This document shows positions 16,519 through 24,106 of a stretch of DNA of 37,468 nt, piece by piece. Under the pieces are notes generated by a model that was given only the letters and a program-made list of their open reading frames with translations, was not told the DNA's origin and did not search any database. The DNA lies in NCBI GenBank assembly GCA_024643255.1, contig JAHENF010000097.1, forward strand, positions 173,475 through 210,942. The letters run 5' to 3'. Origin of the DNA: Ilumatobacteraceae bacterium. Its GTDB lineage: Bacteria > Actinomycetota > Acidimicrobiia > Acidimicrobiales > Ilumatobacteraceae. Position numbers and translations under genes: made by a program. Numbering within the stretch: the stretch's first letter is position 1; each line of letters starts with the position of its first letter.

Positions 16519-16764
16519 CCTCAGCGATGAGGTTCCGGCGCAAGGGGTGAGCCACAACCTCATCACACCCTCAGCGATGAGGTTCCGGCGCGAGAGGTGA
16601 GCCACAACCTCATCACACCCCCACCGATGAGGTTCCGGCGCGAGGGGTGAGCCACAACCTCATCACACCCCCACCGATGAGGTTCCGGCGCGAGAGGTGA
16701 GCCACAACCTCATCACACCCCCACCGATGAGGTTCCGGCGCGAGGGGTGAGCCACAACCTCATC
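16519..16764. repeat. five tandem ~50-bp palindromic units
   Basis: Five head-to-tail copies begin at 16519, 16569, 16619, 16669 and 16719; the last is truncated at about 16764. Each unit holds GATGAGGTT and AACCTCATC, complementary 9-base arms about 22 bases apart, with a GGC/GCC pair inside. Copies differ at a few positions (CTCAGC or CCCACC at the start; GAGG, AGGG or GAGA in the loop). Because arms alternate, each can pair within its unit or with the next unit. The array fills the gap between the convergent DUF305 and helicase genes. Spacers are not unique, so this is not CRISPR. Confidence 0.9.
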
Positions 16765-16784
16765 GCTGGTGCTGCGTGGTGGGG

Positions 16785-19202
16785 TCAGCGCTTCTTGAGG
16801 GGTGCCCAGGCGAGGGCGAGGTGTTTGGTGCCGGCACCTGGGAAGTTGATCGTCGCCTCGGCCTTCTCACCCGTGCCGGAGATGTCGATGATCACGCCCT
16901 CGCCGAACGCCGGGTGCTCGACGTCGTCGCCGACACGGAGCCCGAGGTCCTGACTGTTCGACGGCGTCGGGGCCGGCTTCGAACCAGACCGGATCGCCGC
17001 TTCGACCACACGGTCGCGATGGGCATCCTGGTCGGCCTTCGCGTCGAGGATGTCGGCGTTGATGTCGCGTCCACCACCGCCATTCCCCCGGCGGTACGCC
17101 GGCGGGTCGCCGTAGTCGGAGTCGCTGCGGCGTCGGTAGCTCTGGCGGCCATAGCTGGAGCGGCCGGTGACGTTGCCCTTCGACTCGATGAGGTGGGCGG
17201 GGATCTCGTCGAAGAACCGTGACGGCGGGTTGTACTGCGTGGATCCGAAGAGCTGACGGCTCCAGGCGTGCGACATGTACAGCCGCCGCATCGCCCGGGT
17301 GATGCCGACGTACGCGAGGCGCCGTTCCTCCTCCATCTCGATCGGCTCGGTGAGCGCACGGATGTGGGGGAAGATGCCCTCCTCCACCCCGACGAGGAAC
17401 ACCACGGGGAACTCGAGGCCCTTGGCCGAGTGCAGCGTCAGCAGCACGACTTGATCTTCCACCTCCCCTTCGGGCAGATCGTCCGTGTCAGCGACGAGCG
17501 CGACCTGCTCGAGGAACTCGTCCATCACCGTGAACTCACGCGCGGAGCCGACGAGTTCGCCGAGATTCTCGATGCGACTGTGCGCCTCCACCGTGTCCTC
17601 GGCTTCGAGTTCGGCAAGATATCCGGACCCGTCGATCGCTGCCTGCAGCACGTCACCGGGACCCTGGTCAGGGTCGGCTGCGACCGTCGCCATCTCGTCG
17701 AGGAGATCGACGAACGACGCGATACCGCGGACCGCGGGGCCGGTGACGCCGGCCTCGTCGGCGCGGCGGAGTGCGTCGACGAACGCGAGGCCCTCCGTTG
17801 CCGCGAACGCATCGAGCTTGGCGACGCTGGCGTCGCCCACGCCGCGCTTGGGCACGTTGAGGACCCGCTTGACGCTGACCTCGTCGACCGGGTTCACGAC
17901 CGCTTTCAGGTACGCCATTGCGTCCTTGATCTCGCGCCGGTCGTAGAACCTCGTGCCTCCGACGACCTTGTAGGGCACGCCGAGGCGCATGAACGCCTCC
18001 TCGATCACTCGCGACTGCGCGTTGGTGCGGTAGAGCACCGCCATCTCGCGGAAGTTCGTGGCGTCGTCGGCGTGCAATTGGCGGGCCGTTCCTGCCACCC
18101 AGGTGGCCTCGTCGCCCTCGTCCTCGGCGTGGTAGCGAACGATGCGCTCGCCCTCGCCGCTGTCGGTCCACAACGACTTCGGCTTGCGTTCGACGTTGTT
18201 GTCGATGACCGCGTTGGCGGCGTCGAGGATGGTCTGCGTGCTGCGGTAGTTCTGGTCGAGGATCACCGTGGTGACGTCGGGGAACGCCTCCTCGAAGTCG
18301 ATGATGTTGCGGAAGTCGGCGCCGCGGAAGCGGTAGACGCTCTGATCCGTGTCACCCACCACGCACACGTTGCGGTGGCCGTCGGCGAGGAGGAGCACCA
18401 TCTCGTTCTGGGCCTGGTTGGTGTCCTGGTACTCGTCGACGAGGATGTGCTCGAAGCGCTGGCGATAGTGCTCGAGCACATCGGGATGCTCGCGAAAGAG
18501 CTTCACCGTGTTGGTGAGCAAGTCGTCGAAGTCCATCGCCCCGGCCTTGAGGAGCCGGGCCTGGTACTCGGCGTAGACGTCGGCGTGCTTGCGGTCGAAG
18601 ATGTTCTGCGCTCGACGCTGCGCCTCCTCGGGGTCGACGAGCTCGTTCTTCCAGAGGCTGATGATGCCGTGGACGCCGCGGGGCGTGAACCGCTTGGAGT
18701 CGAGGCCGAGGTCGCGGATGACGTAGCCGGTGAGACGGTTGGAGTCGGCCGAGTCGTAGATCGAGAACTGGCGGGGGTAGCCGAGCAGGTCGCCGTTCGC
18801 CCGCAGGATGCGAACACACGCGGAGTGGAACGTCGACACCCACATCGTCTTCACGACGGGGCCGACGAGCGCGCCGACACGCTCACGCATCTCGGCCGCG
18901 GCCTTGTTGGTGAACGTGATCGCCAGGATCTTCGACGGATGCACGCCCATGTGGATCAGATGGGCGATGCGATGCGTGAGCACCCGGGTCTTGCCGGAGC
19001 CGGCGCCGGCGATGACCAGCAGCGGGCCGGACTCGTGGACGACGGCGTCGAGCTGGTCGGGGTTGAGCCCCTCGGCGAACGGCGACGGGCCACGATCCGT
19101 ACCGGCCTCGAACGGCCCGGGCGCGGCACCGGACGACCCGTCGGCGGAGGCGCTGTCGGCGGGATGGGGGATGTCATCGGCGAACAGCTCGTCGTCAGTC
19201 AT
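16785..19202 (-). CDS. pcrA: ATP-dependent DNA helicase PcrA/UvrD
   Basis: Superfamily 1A 3'-5' helicase (805 aa) used in nucleotide excision repair and for removing stalled complexes. An acidic N-terminal tail of about 45 residues precedes the Q-motif region (LNPDQLDAVV) and Walker A AGAGSGKT (Lys71). The motifs follow in order: AITFTNKAAAEM, DEYQDTNQAQ, VGDTDQSVYRFRGAD, DQNYRST, LTLHSAKGLEFPVVFLVGVEEG and YVGITRAMRRLYMSHA. The C-terminal tail is Gly/Arg-rich and ends in a Tudor-like domain (VGDDVEHPAFGEGVIIDI...LAWAPLKKR), normal for actinobacterial PcrA. TAGAGT lies nine bases before the ATG. It is divergent from the pterin dehydratase-VOC gene. Confidence 0.96.
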   Translation of the reverse strand: MTDDELFADDIPHPADSASADGSSGAAPGPFEAGTDRGPSPFAEGLNPDQLDAVVHESGPLLVIAGAGSGKTRVLTHRIAHLIHMGVHPSKILAITFTNKAAAEMRERVGALVGPVVKTMWVSTFHSACVRILRANGDLLGYPRQFSIYDSADSNRLTGYVIRDLGLDSKRFTPRGVHGIISLWKNELVDPEEAQRRAQNIFDRKHADVYAEYQARLLKAGAMDFDDLLTNTVKLFREHPDVLEHYRQRFEHILVDEYQDTNQAQNEMVLLLADGHRNVCVVGDTDQSVYRFRGADFRNIIDFEEAFPDVTTVILDQNYRSTQTILDAANAVIDNNVERKPKSLWTDSGEGERIVRYHAEDEGDEATWVAGTARQLHADDATNFREMAVLYRTNAQSRVIEEAFMRLGVPYKVVGGTRFYDRREIKDAMAYLKAVVNPVDEVSVKRVLNVPKRGVGDASVAKLDAFAATEGLAFVDALRRADEAGVTGPAVRGIASFVDLLDEMATVAADPDQGPGDVLQAAIDGSGYLAELEAEDTVEAHSRIENLGELVGSAREFTVMDEFLEQVALVADTDDLPEGEVEDQVVLLTLHSAKGLEFPVVFLVGVEEGIFPHIRALTEPIEMEEERRLAYVGITRAMRRLYMSHAWSRQLFGSTQYNPPSRFFDEIPAHLIESKGNVTGRSSYGRQSYRRRSDSDYGDPPAYRRGNGGGGRDINADILDAKADQDAHRDRVVEAAIRSGSKPAPTPSNSQDLGLRVGDDVEHPAFGEGVIIDISGTGEKAEATINFPGAGTKHLALAWAPLKKR

Positions 19203-19278
19203 GTCGCGTCCACTCTAGAGATCGGGTGTGGCACCGGCTCGGTGCCACCGCCGGATGCAGAGGTGGTTCACTTTGGAC

Positions 19279-19929
19279 ATGGAGTACACCGACGTCACCC
19301 CTCTCGAGTTCGGCGAACTCGACGGCCTCGACGACTGGCGGGTCGTCCTCGATGCGATCCATGCCTCGTTCACCGCACCGGACTACCTCGCCGCCGCCGA
19401 CCTGGTGAGAACGATCGCCGAGATCGCCGAGGCACACGTGCACCACCCCGATGTCGAGCTCCGCTACCCGGGCCGCGTCCACGTGGCGCTGACCACGCAT
19501 GCCACTGGCGGGCTGACCACCTTGGACATCGACGTCGCCCGGGCGATCTCAGCGGCGGCCGCGCTCGTCCCCGCCCCGTCCGATCCGTCGAGCACCCGGG
19601 CGATGGAATTGGGTATCGACACGATGGATGCCGACCGCATCCGGCCGTTCTGGGCCGCGGTGCTCGGCTACGACGACCGCGGCGGCTACCTGGTCGACCC
19701 AATGGGCGTCGGTCCGTCCGTCTGGTTCCAGTTGATGACCGAACCACGGACCGAACGCAACCGCATCCACATCGATGTGATCGTGCCGCACGACGTCGCC
19801 GAGGGACGCGTCGCTGCGGCGCTCGCCGCCGGCGGCACCCTGGTGACCGACAAGTACGCCCGCTCGTGGTGGGTGCTCGCCGATGCCGACGGCAACGAGG
19901 CCTGCGTGTCGACCTGGCAGGACCGCTGA
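19279..19929 (+). CDS. 4a-hydroxytetrahydrobiopterin dehydratase fused to a VOC/glyoxalase-like domain
   Basis: 216-residue two-domain protein. Residues about 1-100 are a pterin-4a-carbinolamine dehydratase (PCD) domain: AEIAEAHVHHPDVELRYPGRVHVALTTHATGGLTTLDIDVA, with the catalytic HHP (residues 55-57) and the later TH...GGLT..D signature. Residues about 105-216 are a VOC-fold domain (MELGIDTMDADRIRPFWAAVLGY ... HIDVIVPHD ... VLADADGNEACV), as in actinobacterial PCD-VOC proteins. The PCD part could recycle a pterin cofactor or act as a transcription coactivator-like protein; the VOC partner's ligand is unknown. The ATG at 19279 was preferred over ATGs upstream because the PCD homology starts there and a weak -10-like TTCACT lies exactly six bases before it. 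Confidence 0.85.
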   Translation: MEYTDVTPLEFGELDGLDDWRVVLDAIHASFTAPDYLAAADLVRTIAEIAEAHVHHPDVELRYPGRVHVALTTHATGGLTTLDIDVARAISAAAALVPAPSDPSSTRAMELGIDTMDADRIRPFWAAVLGYDDRGGYLVDPMGVGPSVWFQLMTEPRTERNRIHIDVIVPHDVAEGRVAAALAAGGTLVTDKYARSWWVLADADGNEACVSTWQDR

Positions 19930-19952
19930 GCGTCGCCGGGCGCCGTGACATG

Positions 19953-20005
19953 CAGTTCTCTGCGGAACAAGTCTCGAGGGCTGCAACTCATTCCGCACAG
20001 AACTG
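19953..20005. terminator. 20-bp imperfect hairpin downstream of the PCD-VOC gene
   Basis: Arms 19953-19972 and 19986-20005 match at 17 of 20 positions (CAGTTCTCTGCGGAA against TTCCGCACAGAACTG at the base), with a 13-base loop. It lies 24 bases after the stop of the PCD-VOC gene and 60 bases before the next gene on the same strand, so it is a likely terminator although no U tract follows. Confidence 0.65.
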
Positions 20006-20064
20006 TCAGCAATCCCGGTGACCTCCCTTCGTGCCGCGATGCGCAGGGGTGGAACAATCGCCCG

Positions 20065-21141
20065 ATGTTGCTGACCGAGCTGACCATGCCCGCCGTCGAC
20101 TTCGAGGCGGCGACCGGATGGGCTGCGAAACCCGAGGGGATGTGCAAAGGCGCCGTGTGCGTGCCGGCCCCCGGCGCCGTCGGCGGTGACGGCACGATCG
20201 ATGTCACGGCCGTCGCAGCCCGCCTCGGGATGGCGCTCGTCGAGGATGTCCACCACAACGTGTGGGCGCTCGGCCCCGAGAGTGGCGGACGGGCACTCAC
20301 CACGGCGGTGGCACCCGAGCTCGAACTGCCCGACGCCGACGGCAACCCATTCAAGCTGTCGGCGATGCACGGCCGCAAGGTGCTCCTCGTCGCATGGGCC
20401 TCATGGTGAGGCTGCCGTGACGACCTGCCCGTGTGGCAGGCACTCCACGAAGAACTCGCACCGCTCGGCCTGAGCGTCGTCACCGTCGCCCTCGACTTCG
20501 ACCCGGCGAAGGCCCGGCCGTGGATCGACGTCGCCGCACCCACGCATCCGTCGCTGATCGACAGCGAGCACCGCGTCGACGAACTGTTCGGCATCTCCAA
20601 CGTGCCGATGGCGGTGTGGATCGACGAGACCGGCACGCTCGTGCGCCCCGCCGAGGGCGCCGCGATCCAGGTGAGTCCGCTGCGTTCGATGGAGGTGCCC
20701 GCCGATCTTCCCGAGCGGATGCGCCAGGTGCTGACCGAGATGAAGAACTTCCCGGACACCGCTGAGGCGTATCGGGCAGCGATCGTCGATTGGGCGAATC
20801 GTGGTGCCGAGAGCCCGTACGCGCTGACGCCGGAGGAGGTCATCGAGCGTTCGCAACCGCGTTCCGCCGATCACAGCCGGGCGGCGGCGTGCTTCGAGCT
20901 CGGTCACCACCTCCATCTGCAGGGCGATCACGACGCTGCGGTTGCCTGGTGGAAGGAGGCGCACGCGCTCTTCCCCGAGAACTGGACCTACAAGCGCCAG
21001 GCCTGGACGCTGGAGTCGACCCCCGAGGGCGAAGACTCCGACAAGGCCCAAGAGGTGCAGGACGTCTACGGCACGTCGTGGAGCGACGAGTTCCTGCGTC
21101 TGGGCGGCGGTGCCGCCTACGTCATCGCCCCCGACCTCTGA
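20065..21141 (+). CDS. candidate selenoprotein: TlpA/thioredoxin-fold protein with in-frame TGA (Sec115)
   Basis: One continuous frame of 358 residues if TGA at 20407-20409 is read as selenocysteine. The TGA sits at the first redox position of a thioredoxin-fold active site: VLLVAWASW-U-GCRDDLPVW, where TlpA/ResA proteins have WASWCxxCR. Downstream are the expected beta strand (LSVVTVALDFDP), a NVPMAVWID segment with candidate cis-Pro181 and GTLVR. An N-terminal region carries a Cys pair (Cys27, Cys32; GMCKGAVC) and a C-terminal helical, TPR-like extension (about 273-315) ends the protein. No signal peptide is seen, so it is probably cytosolic. A SECIS-like hairpin follows the TGA. AACAAT lies six bases before the ATG. 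Alternatives are a nonsense mutation or a sequencing error in a Cys form. The redox family is secure; selenocysteine decoding is inferred and needs sel genes elsewhere. Confidence 0.75.
20410..20443 (+). promoter_or_regulatory. SECIS-like hairpin following the in-frame TGA
   Basis: Immediately downstream of the TGA (20407-20409), CCTGCC (20424-20429) and GGCAGG (20435-20440) form a perfect six-bp stem around the five-base loop CGTGT, whose second base is G. GTG (20417-20419) and CAC (20441-20443) could extend it across a four-base bulge. The loop begins 20 bases after the TGA, and a G in the first two loop bases is a known feature of bacterial SECIS elements read by SelB. A short GC-rich hairpin can arise by chance in such DNA, so this supports rather than proves the element. 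Confidence 0.6.
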
Positions 21142-21153
21142 TCGGTCCGACGG

Positions 21154-21259
21154 TGCGATGAGTCTCGGCGCGCACAGGTCGCGCTGGAACTCATCGCAGT
21201 GGTGATCCAGAGCGCTGCGATGAGTCTCGGCGCGCACAGGTCGCGCTGAGACTCATCGC
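21154..21259. repeat. two adjacent long hairpins related to the GATGAG...CTCATC family
   Basis: Hairpin one (21154-21198) has perfect ten-base arms TGCGATGAGT / ACTCATCGCA. Hairpin two (21217-21259) has perfect 12-base arms GCGATGAGTCTC / GAGACTCATCGC. Both share the inside GGCGCGCACAGGTCGCGC, whose GCGCG / CGCGC pair extends the stem, so hairpin two is almost fully paired over 18 bp with a seven-base loop. They fill the gap between the convergent candidate-selenoprotein and ABC-F genes. Ends and the CGATGAG..GGCGCG start resemble the five-copy array at 16519-16764. Confidence 0.85.
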
Positions 21260-21289
21260 TGCATGGTGGAGTGGAAGAGCCGTGCCGGA

Positions 21290-23092
21290 TCAGCCGTGCT
21301 GGAGTTCGGCGAGTTCGAGCCAGCGTGACTCCAGCTCGTCGAGTTCGGCCTGAGCAGTGGCCAAATCGGAGCCGAGCGCGTGCAACTCGGTGTGGTCGGT
21401 GAGCCCGGCGAGTCGCTCGGTGAGCTGATCGACCCGCTTCTGGGCCTTCACCATCGCCTGCTCCGTCTCGCGGAGTTGCCGACCGACGGTGTACTGACTG
21501 GGCCCGCTCTTCGCCTTCGGTGCCGCCGCGACCTTCGGCGTCGAATTCATGACTGACGACTTCGGTGGGGCAGACTTCGCGGCACCGCCGGACGACCGTT
21601 CGGCGAGCCAGCCCGAGACACCACCGGGCACCCGGCGCACCGACCCACCCGGATCGATCGCCAGGACGTGATCGGCGACGCGGTCGAGGAAGGCCCGGTC
21701 GTGGCTCGCGACCACGAGCGCCCCTGGCCAGTCGTCGAGGAAAGCTTCGAGCGAGCGCAATGTGTCGAGATCGAGATCGTTCGTCGGCTCGTCGAGGATC
21801 AGGAGGTTGGGTTCGGTCGCCAGCACCATCACGAGCTGGAGACGCCGACGCTCGCCACCCGACAGCATCCTCACGGGCGCGAACTGCGCCGTCGAGTCGA
21901 ACCAGAACCGCTCCAGCAGCGCCCGATCGCGGAAGTCGGGCTCGCGGTGGGGGCCGGCCACCAACTCGCGCACGACGGCATTCGGGTCGAGGTCGGACGA
22001 GTGCTGGTCGGCGAACCCCACCACGACGGTCTTGCCGCGCTTGACCGAACCGGCCACGGGTTCCGCCCGGCCGGCGATGATGTCGAGCAGTGTCGACTTC
22101 CCCGAGCCGTTCGGGCCGACCACCGCCAGCCGCGCCCCCGGCTCGATCAGCAGGTCGACATCTTCGAAAACAGTCAGCTCGTCGGGCCGGCCCACGTTGA
22201 AGCGTTGCGCCACGCCTTCCAGCTCCACCACCTGGTTGCCGAGCCGGGCCGTCCCACCGCCGAGCTGCAGTTCGTTCCCGCGTACGCCGACCGGTGCCGG
22301 CCCGCCCGACACGATCTCGTTCGCCGAACGCAGTCGCGCCTTCGGCTTGGTCGATCGCGCAGGCGCGCCACGCCTGAGCCAGGCGAGCTCCTTGCGGGCG
22401 AGGATCTTGCGCGTCGATTCCTCCTGCGCCTCTCGATCGATCCGCTCGGCTCGCGCGTCGAGGTAGGTGGCGTAGGCACTCGAACCCGCCGCCGCCTGAT
22501 GGACGAAGCACCGTCCGCCGTCGAGTTCGACGACCTTGCTCGGCCCGACCGCCGTGGTCAGCCGGTCGAGCGCATGCCGGTCGTGGGTGACGAGCACGAG
22601 CGCCGACGTCATCTTCACGAGTCGCGACTCGAGCCACTCGATCGCCTCGAGATCGAGATGGTTGGTCGGCTCGTCGAGCACGACCACGTCGTGGTCGCCG
22701 TGCTCATCGTCGGCGAGCATCCGGGCGAGCGCGACACGCTTCGCCTGCCCGCCCGACAGTTCGTCGGTGCGGCGATCGAGGAGCGGCTGCACACCGAGCT
22801 TGGTGGCCACTGCGGCCACCTCCCACGAATCGCCCAGGAACTCACGAACCGTGCCGGGCGGGAGCACAGGGTCCTGTTCGAGGGATGCGATCCGCACACC
22901 GCGACCGAACCGCACGTCGCCCTCGTCGGGTTCCAGGACCCCGGTCATGATCTTCAGGAGGGTGGTCTTGCCCGAGCCGTTCACACCGACGACGGCGACG
23001 CGGTCGCCGGTCGACACCGTGACGGCGACATCCTCGAACAGCACCTTGTCGGGTTGGGCCATTCCCACACCGGCCAGGTCGACGCAGATCAC
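21290..23092 (-). CDS. ABC-F family ATPase, Uup-like
   Basis: Soluble protein with two ATP-binding cassettes and no membrane domain (600 aa), of the ABC-F group that acts on ribosomes. Cassette one has VVGVNGSGKTT, LSGGQAKRVALARM and VVLDEPTNHLDLEAIEWLES; a charged linker follows (about residues 200-290). Cassette two has VVGPNGSGKST, LSGGERRRLQLVM and LILDEPTNDLDLDTLRSLE. The C-terminal Lys/Ala-rich hinge and coiled coil (VGRQLRETEQAMVKAQKRVDQL...DELESRWLELAELQHG) is characteristic of Uup rather than EttA. The GTG at 23092 has TAGCGT exactly seven bases upstream. Role in translation or replication-linked processes is inferred from the family. Confidence 0.92.
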   Translation of the reverse strand: MICVDLAGVGMAQPDKVLFEDVAVTVSTGDRVAVVGVNGSGKTTLLKIMTGVLEPDEGDVRFGRGVRIASLEQDPVLPPGTVREFLGDSWEVAAVATKLGVQPLLDRRTDELSGGQAKRVALARMLADDEHGDHDVVVLDEPTNHLDLEAIEWLESRLVKMTSALVLVTHDRHALDRLTTAVGPSKVVELDGGRCFVHQAAAGSSAYATYLDARAERIDREAQEESTRKILARKELAWLRRGAPARSTKPKARLRSANEIVSGGPAPVGVRGNELQLGGGTARLGNQVVELEGVAQRFNVGRPDELTVFEDVDLLIEPGARLAVVGPNGSGKSTLLDIIAGRAEPVAGSVKRGKTVVVGFADQHSSDLDPNAVVRELVAGPHREPDFRDRALLERFWFDSTAQFAPVRMLSGGERRRLQLVMVLATEPNLLILDEPTNDLDLDTLRSLEAFLDDWPGALVVASHDRAFLDRVADHVLAIDPGGSVRRVPGGVSGWLAERSSGGAAKSAPPKSSVMNSTPKVAAAPKAKSGPSQYTVGRQLRETEQAMVKAQKRVDQLTERLAGLTDHTELHALGSDLATAQAELDELESRWLELAELQHG

Positions 23093-23099
23093 GGCCCAG

Positions 23100-23105
23100 A
23101 CGCTA
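23100..23105 (-). promoter_or_regulatory. -10 box of a leaderless promoter for the ABC-F gene
   Basis: TAGCGT on the minus strand with a seven-base spacer to the GTG at 23092; no ribosome-binding site is visible. This supports the GTG start. Confidence 0.5.
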
Positions 23106-23108
23106 CGG

Positions 23109-23151
23109 CCCCCCGTGGCGATTGGTGTCGGACACCAGTCGCCACGGGGGG
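23109..23151. terminator. 21-bp GC-rich hairpin terminator
   Basis: Arms 23109-23129 and 23131-23151 pair at 20 of 21 positions (the remaining pair is a wobble in RNA) around one central base. It starts four bases upstream of the ABC-F promoter -10 and lies 28 bases beyond the stop of the minus-strand gene at 23179, so it is placed to end that transcript before the ABC-F gene. No U tract is present. Confidence 0.8.
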
Positions 23152-23178
23152 CACGTGAGCGGGAAGGAAGGAGAGCGA

Positions 23179-23955
23179 TCAGCCGGTCGTGGTCGACGGC
23201 ACCTCGGCCGGAGCGTCGGCCGGAGCGTCGTCGTCGGGCCCGCCACGATCGGGGCGGCCGTTGTTGACACGGTCGGTGATCTTGGTCGTCGCGTCGGCCA
23301 GCTTCTGGTCGGCGTCGGCCTGGTCGATGCGACCGTCCGTGACGGCCTGGTCGAGGTGGGTCTTGGCTTCGGCGACGAGTGCGTCGATCACCTTCTGCGG
23401 ATCGACGCCCTGCGCCGTGGCGATCTCGGCGAGCGTCGAGCCGTCACGCAGCTGCGTCATCAGTTCCTGGCCGTCGATGCCGAGCACGTCGGTCACGGCC
23501 TTCGAGGCGTCGGCGAGGCCGTGTCCGAACCCGCCTCCGTGGCGACCGCCCATGCGGTCCATGCCGCCGGGGCCACCGCCGAACTCGCCGCGGTCGGGGC
23601 GACTCGCGAGGAGCTGTGTGACGACGGCGTCGGCCTGTGCGGCCGTGATCGTGTTGTCGTCGACGAGCGGCTGGAGCGCCTCACGGAGATGCGTTCCTTG
23701 CTCGGGAGCAACGTCGGCGGTGTCATCAGCGTCGGCCGGTGCGGCTGGATCGGTCGGGTCGGTCTGTTGCACCACGGCCGCCGGCGTGACCGTGTTCGAA
23801 TCGGTCGCGGCGTTGGAGAGCCCCGGCACGCCGAAGACCAGCCCGGCGGCAGTTCCGGCGAGGAGGCCACCAGCGAGTCCGATGGTCAGCCCTTTGCGTT
23901 TGCCGGTCGAACGGGTGGGCTCGGTGCCCATGGCGTCCATGTTGTCGTTGCTCAT
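23179..23955 (-). CDS. anchored or secreted helical protein with Gly-rich spacer, function unknown
   Basis: 258-residue protein. A basic N-terminus (RSTGKRKG) leads into a hydrophobic segment (LTIGLAGGLLAGTAAGLVFGVPGLSNAA) that may be a signal peptide or anchor. After a Thr/Pro/Asp-rich stretch come two helical modules: LREALQPLVDDNTITAAQADAVVTQLL and, after the spacer GEFGGGPGGMDRMGGRHGGGFGHG, ASKAVTDVLGIDGQELMTQLRDGSTLAEIATAQGVDPQKVIDALVAEAKTHL...DRIDQADADQKLAD. Similar helix pairs occur in uncharacterised actinobacterial secreted proteins. The ATG at 23955 is preceded by a purine run (GAAGGGA). It is divergent from the response regulator at 24107, with which it shares a 150-base promoter region. 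Confidence 0.75.
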   Translation of the reverse strand: MSNDNMDAMGTEPTRSTGKRKGLTIGLAGGLLAGTAAGLVFGVPGLSNAATDSNTVTPAAVVQQTDPTDPAAPADADDTADVAPEQGTHLREALQPLVDDNTITAAQADAVVTQLLASRPDRGEFGGGPGGMDRMGGRHGGGFGHGLADASKAVTDVLGIDGQELMTQLRDGSTLAEIATAQGVDPQKVIDALVAEAKTHLDQAVTDGRIDQADADQKLADATTKITDRVNNGRPDRGGPDDDAPADAPAEVPSTTTG

Positions 23956-24082
23956 CGTGAATTTCCCTTCAAGAGTCGGTCGACGACGGGTTCGCCGTGG
24001 ACAGGACACATGGTGATCGCCCTCGGTGAGGATCATCCCGGAGCGACGTAAGGCGAAGGTGAGGAAGTCAGCAAGAGAAAGT

Positions 24083-24099
24083 TCAGGCCTGAGTAGGGT
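24083..24099 (+). promoter_or_regulatory. -10 box and adjacent palindrome upstream of the response regulator
   Basis: TAGGGT (24094-24099) is followed by a seven-base spacer and the GTG at 24107, a leaderless arrangement. The perfect ten-base palindrome TCAGGCCTGA (24083-24092) abuts it, a possible operator for this or another regulator. Confidence 0.45.
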
Positions 24100-24106
24100 C
24101 TGCGGC

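Noticed and set aside
16519..16764. CRISPR array
   Set aside because: Units abut without unique spacers and no cas genes are nearby; it is a simple tandem palindromic repeat.
20431..21141. Independent gene starting at GTG 20431
   Set aside because: It is in the same frame as the upstream part, begins inside a thioredoxin fold just after its active site, and lacks a ribosome-binding site or -10 box at the right distance.
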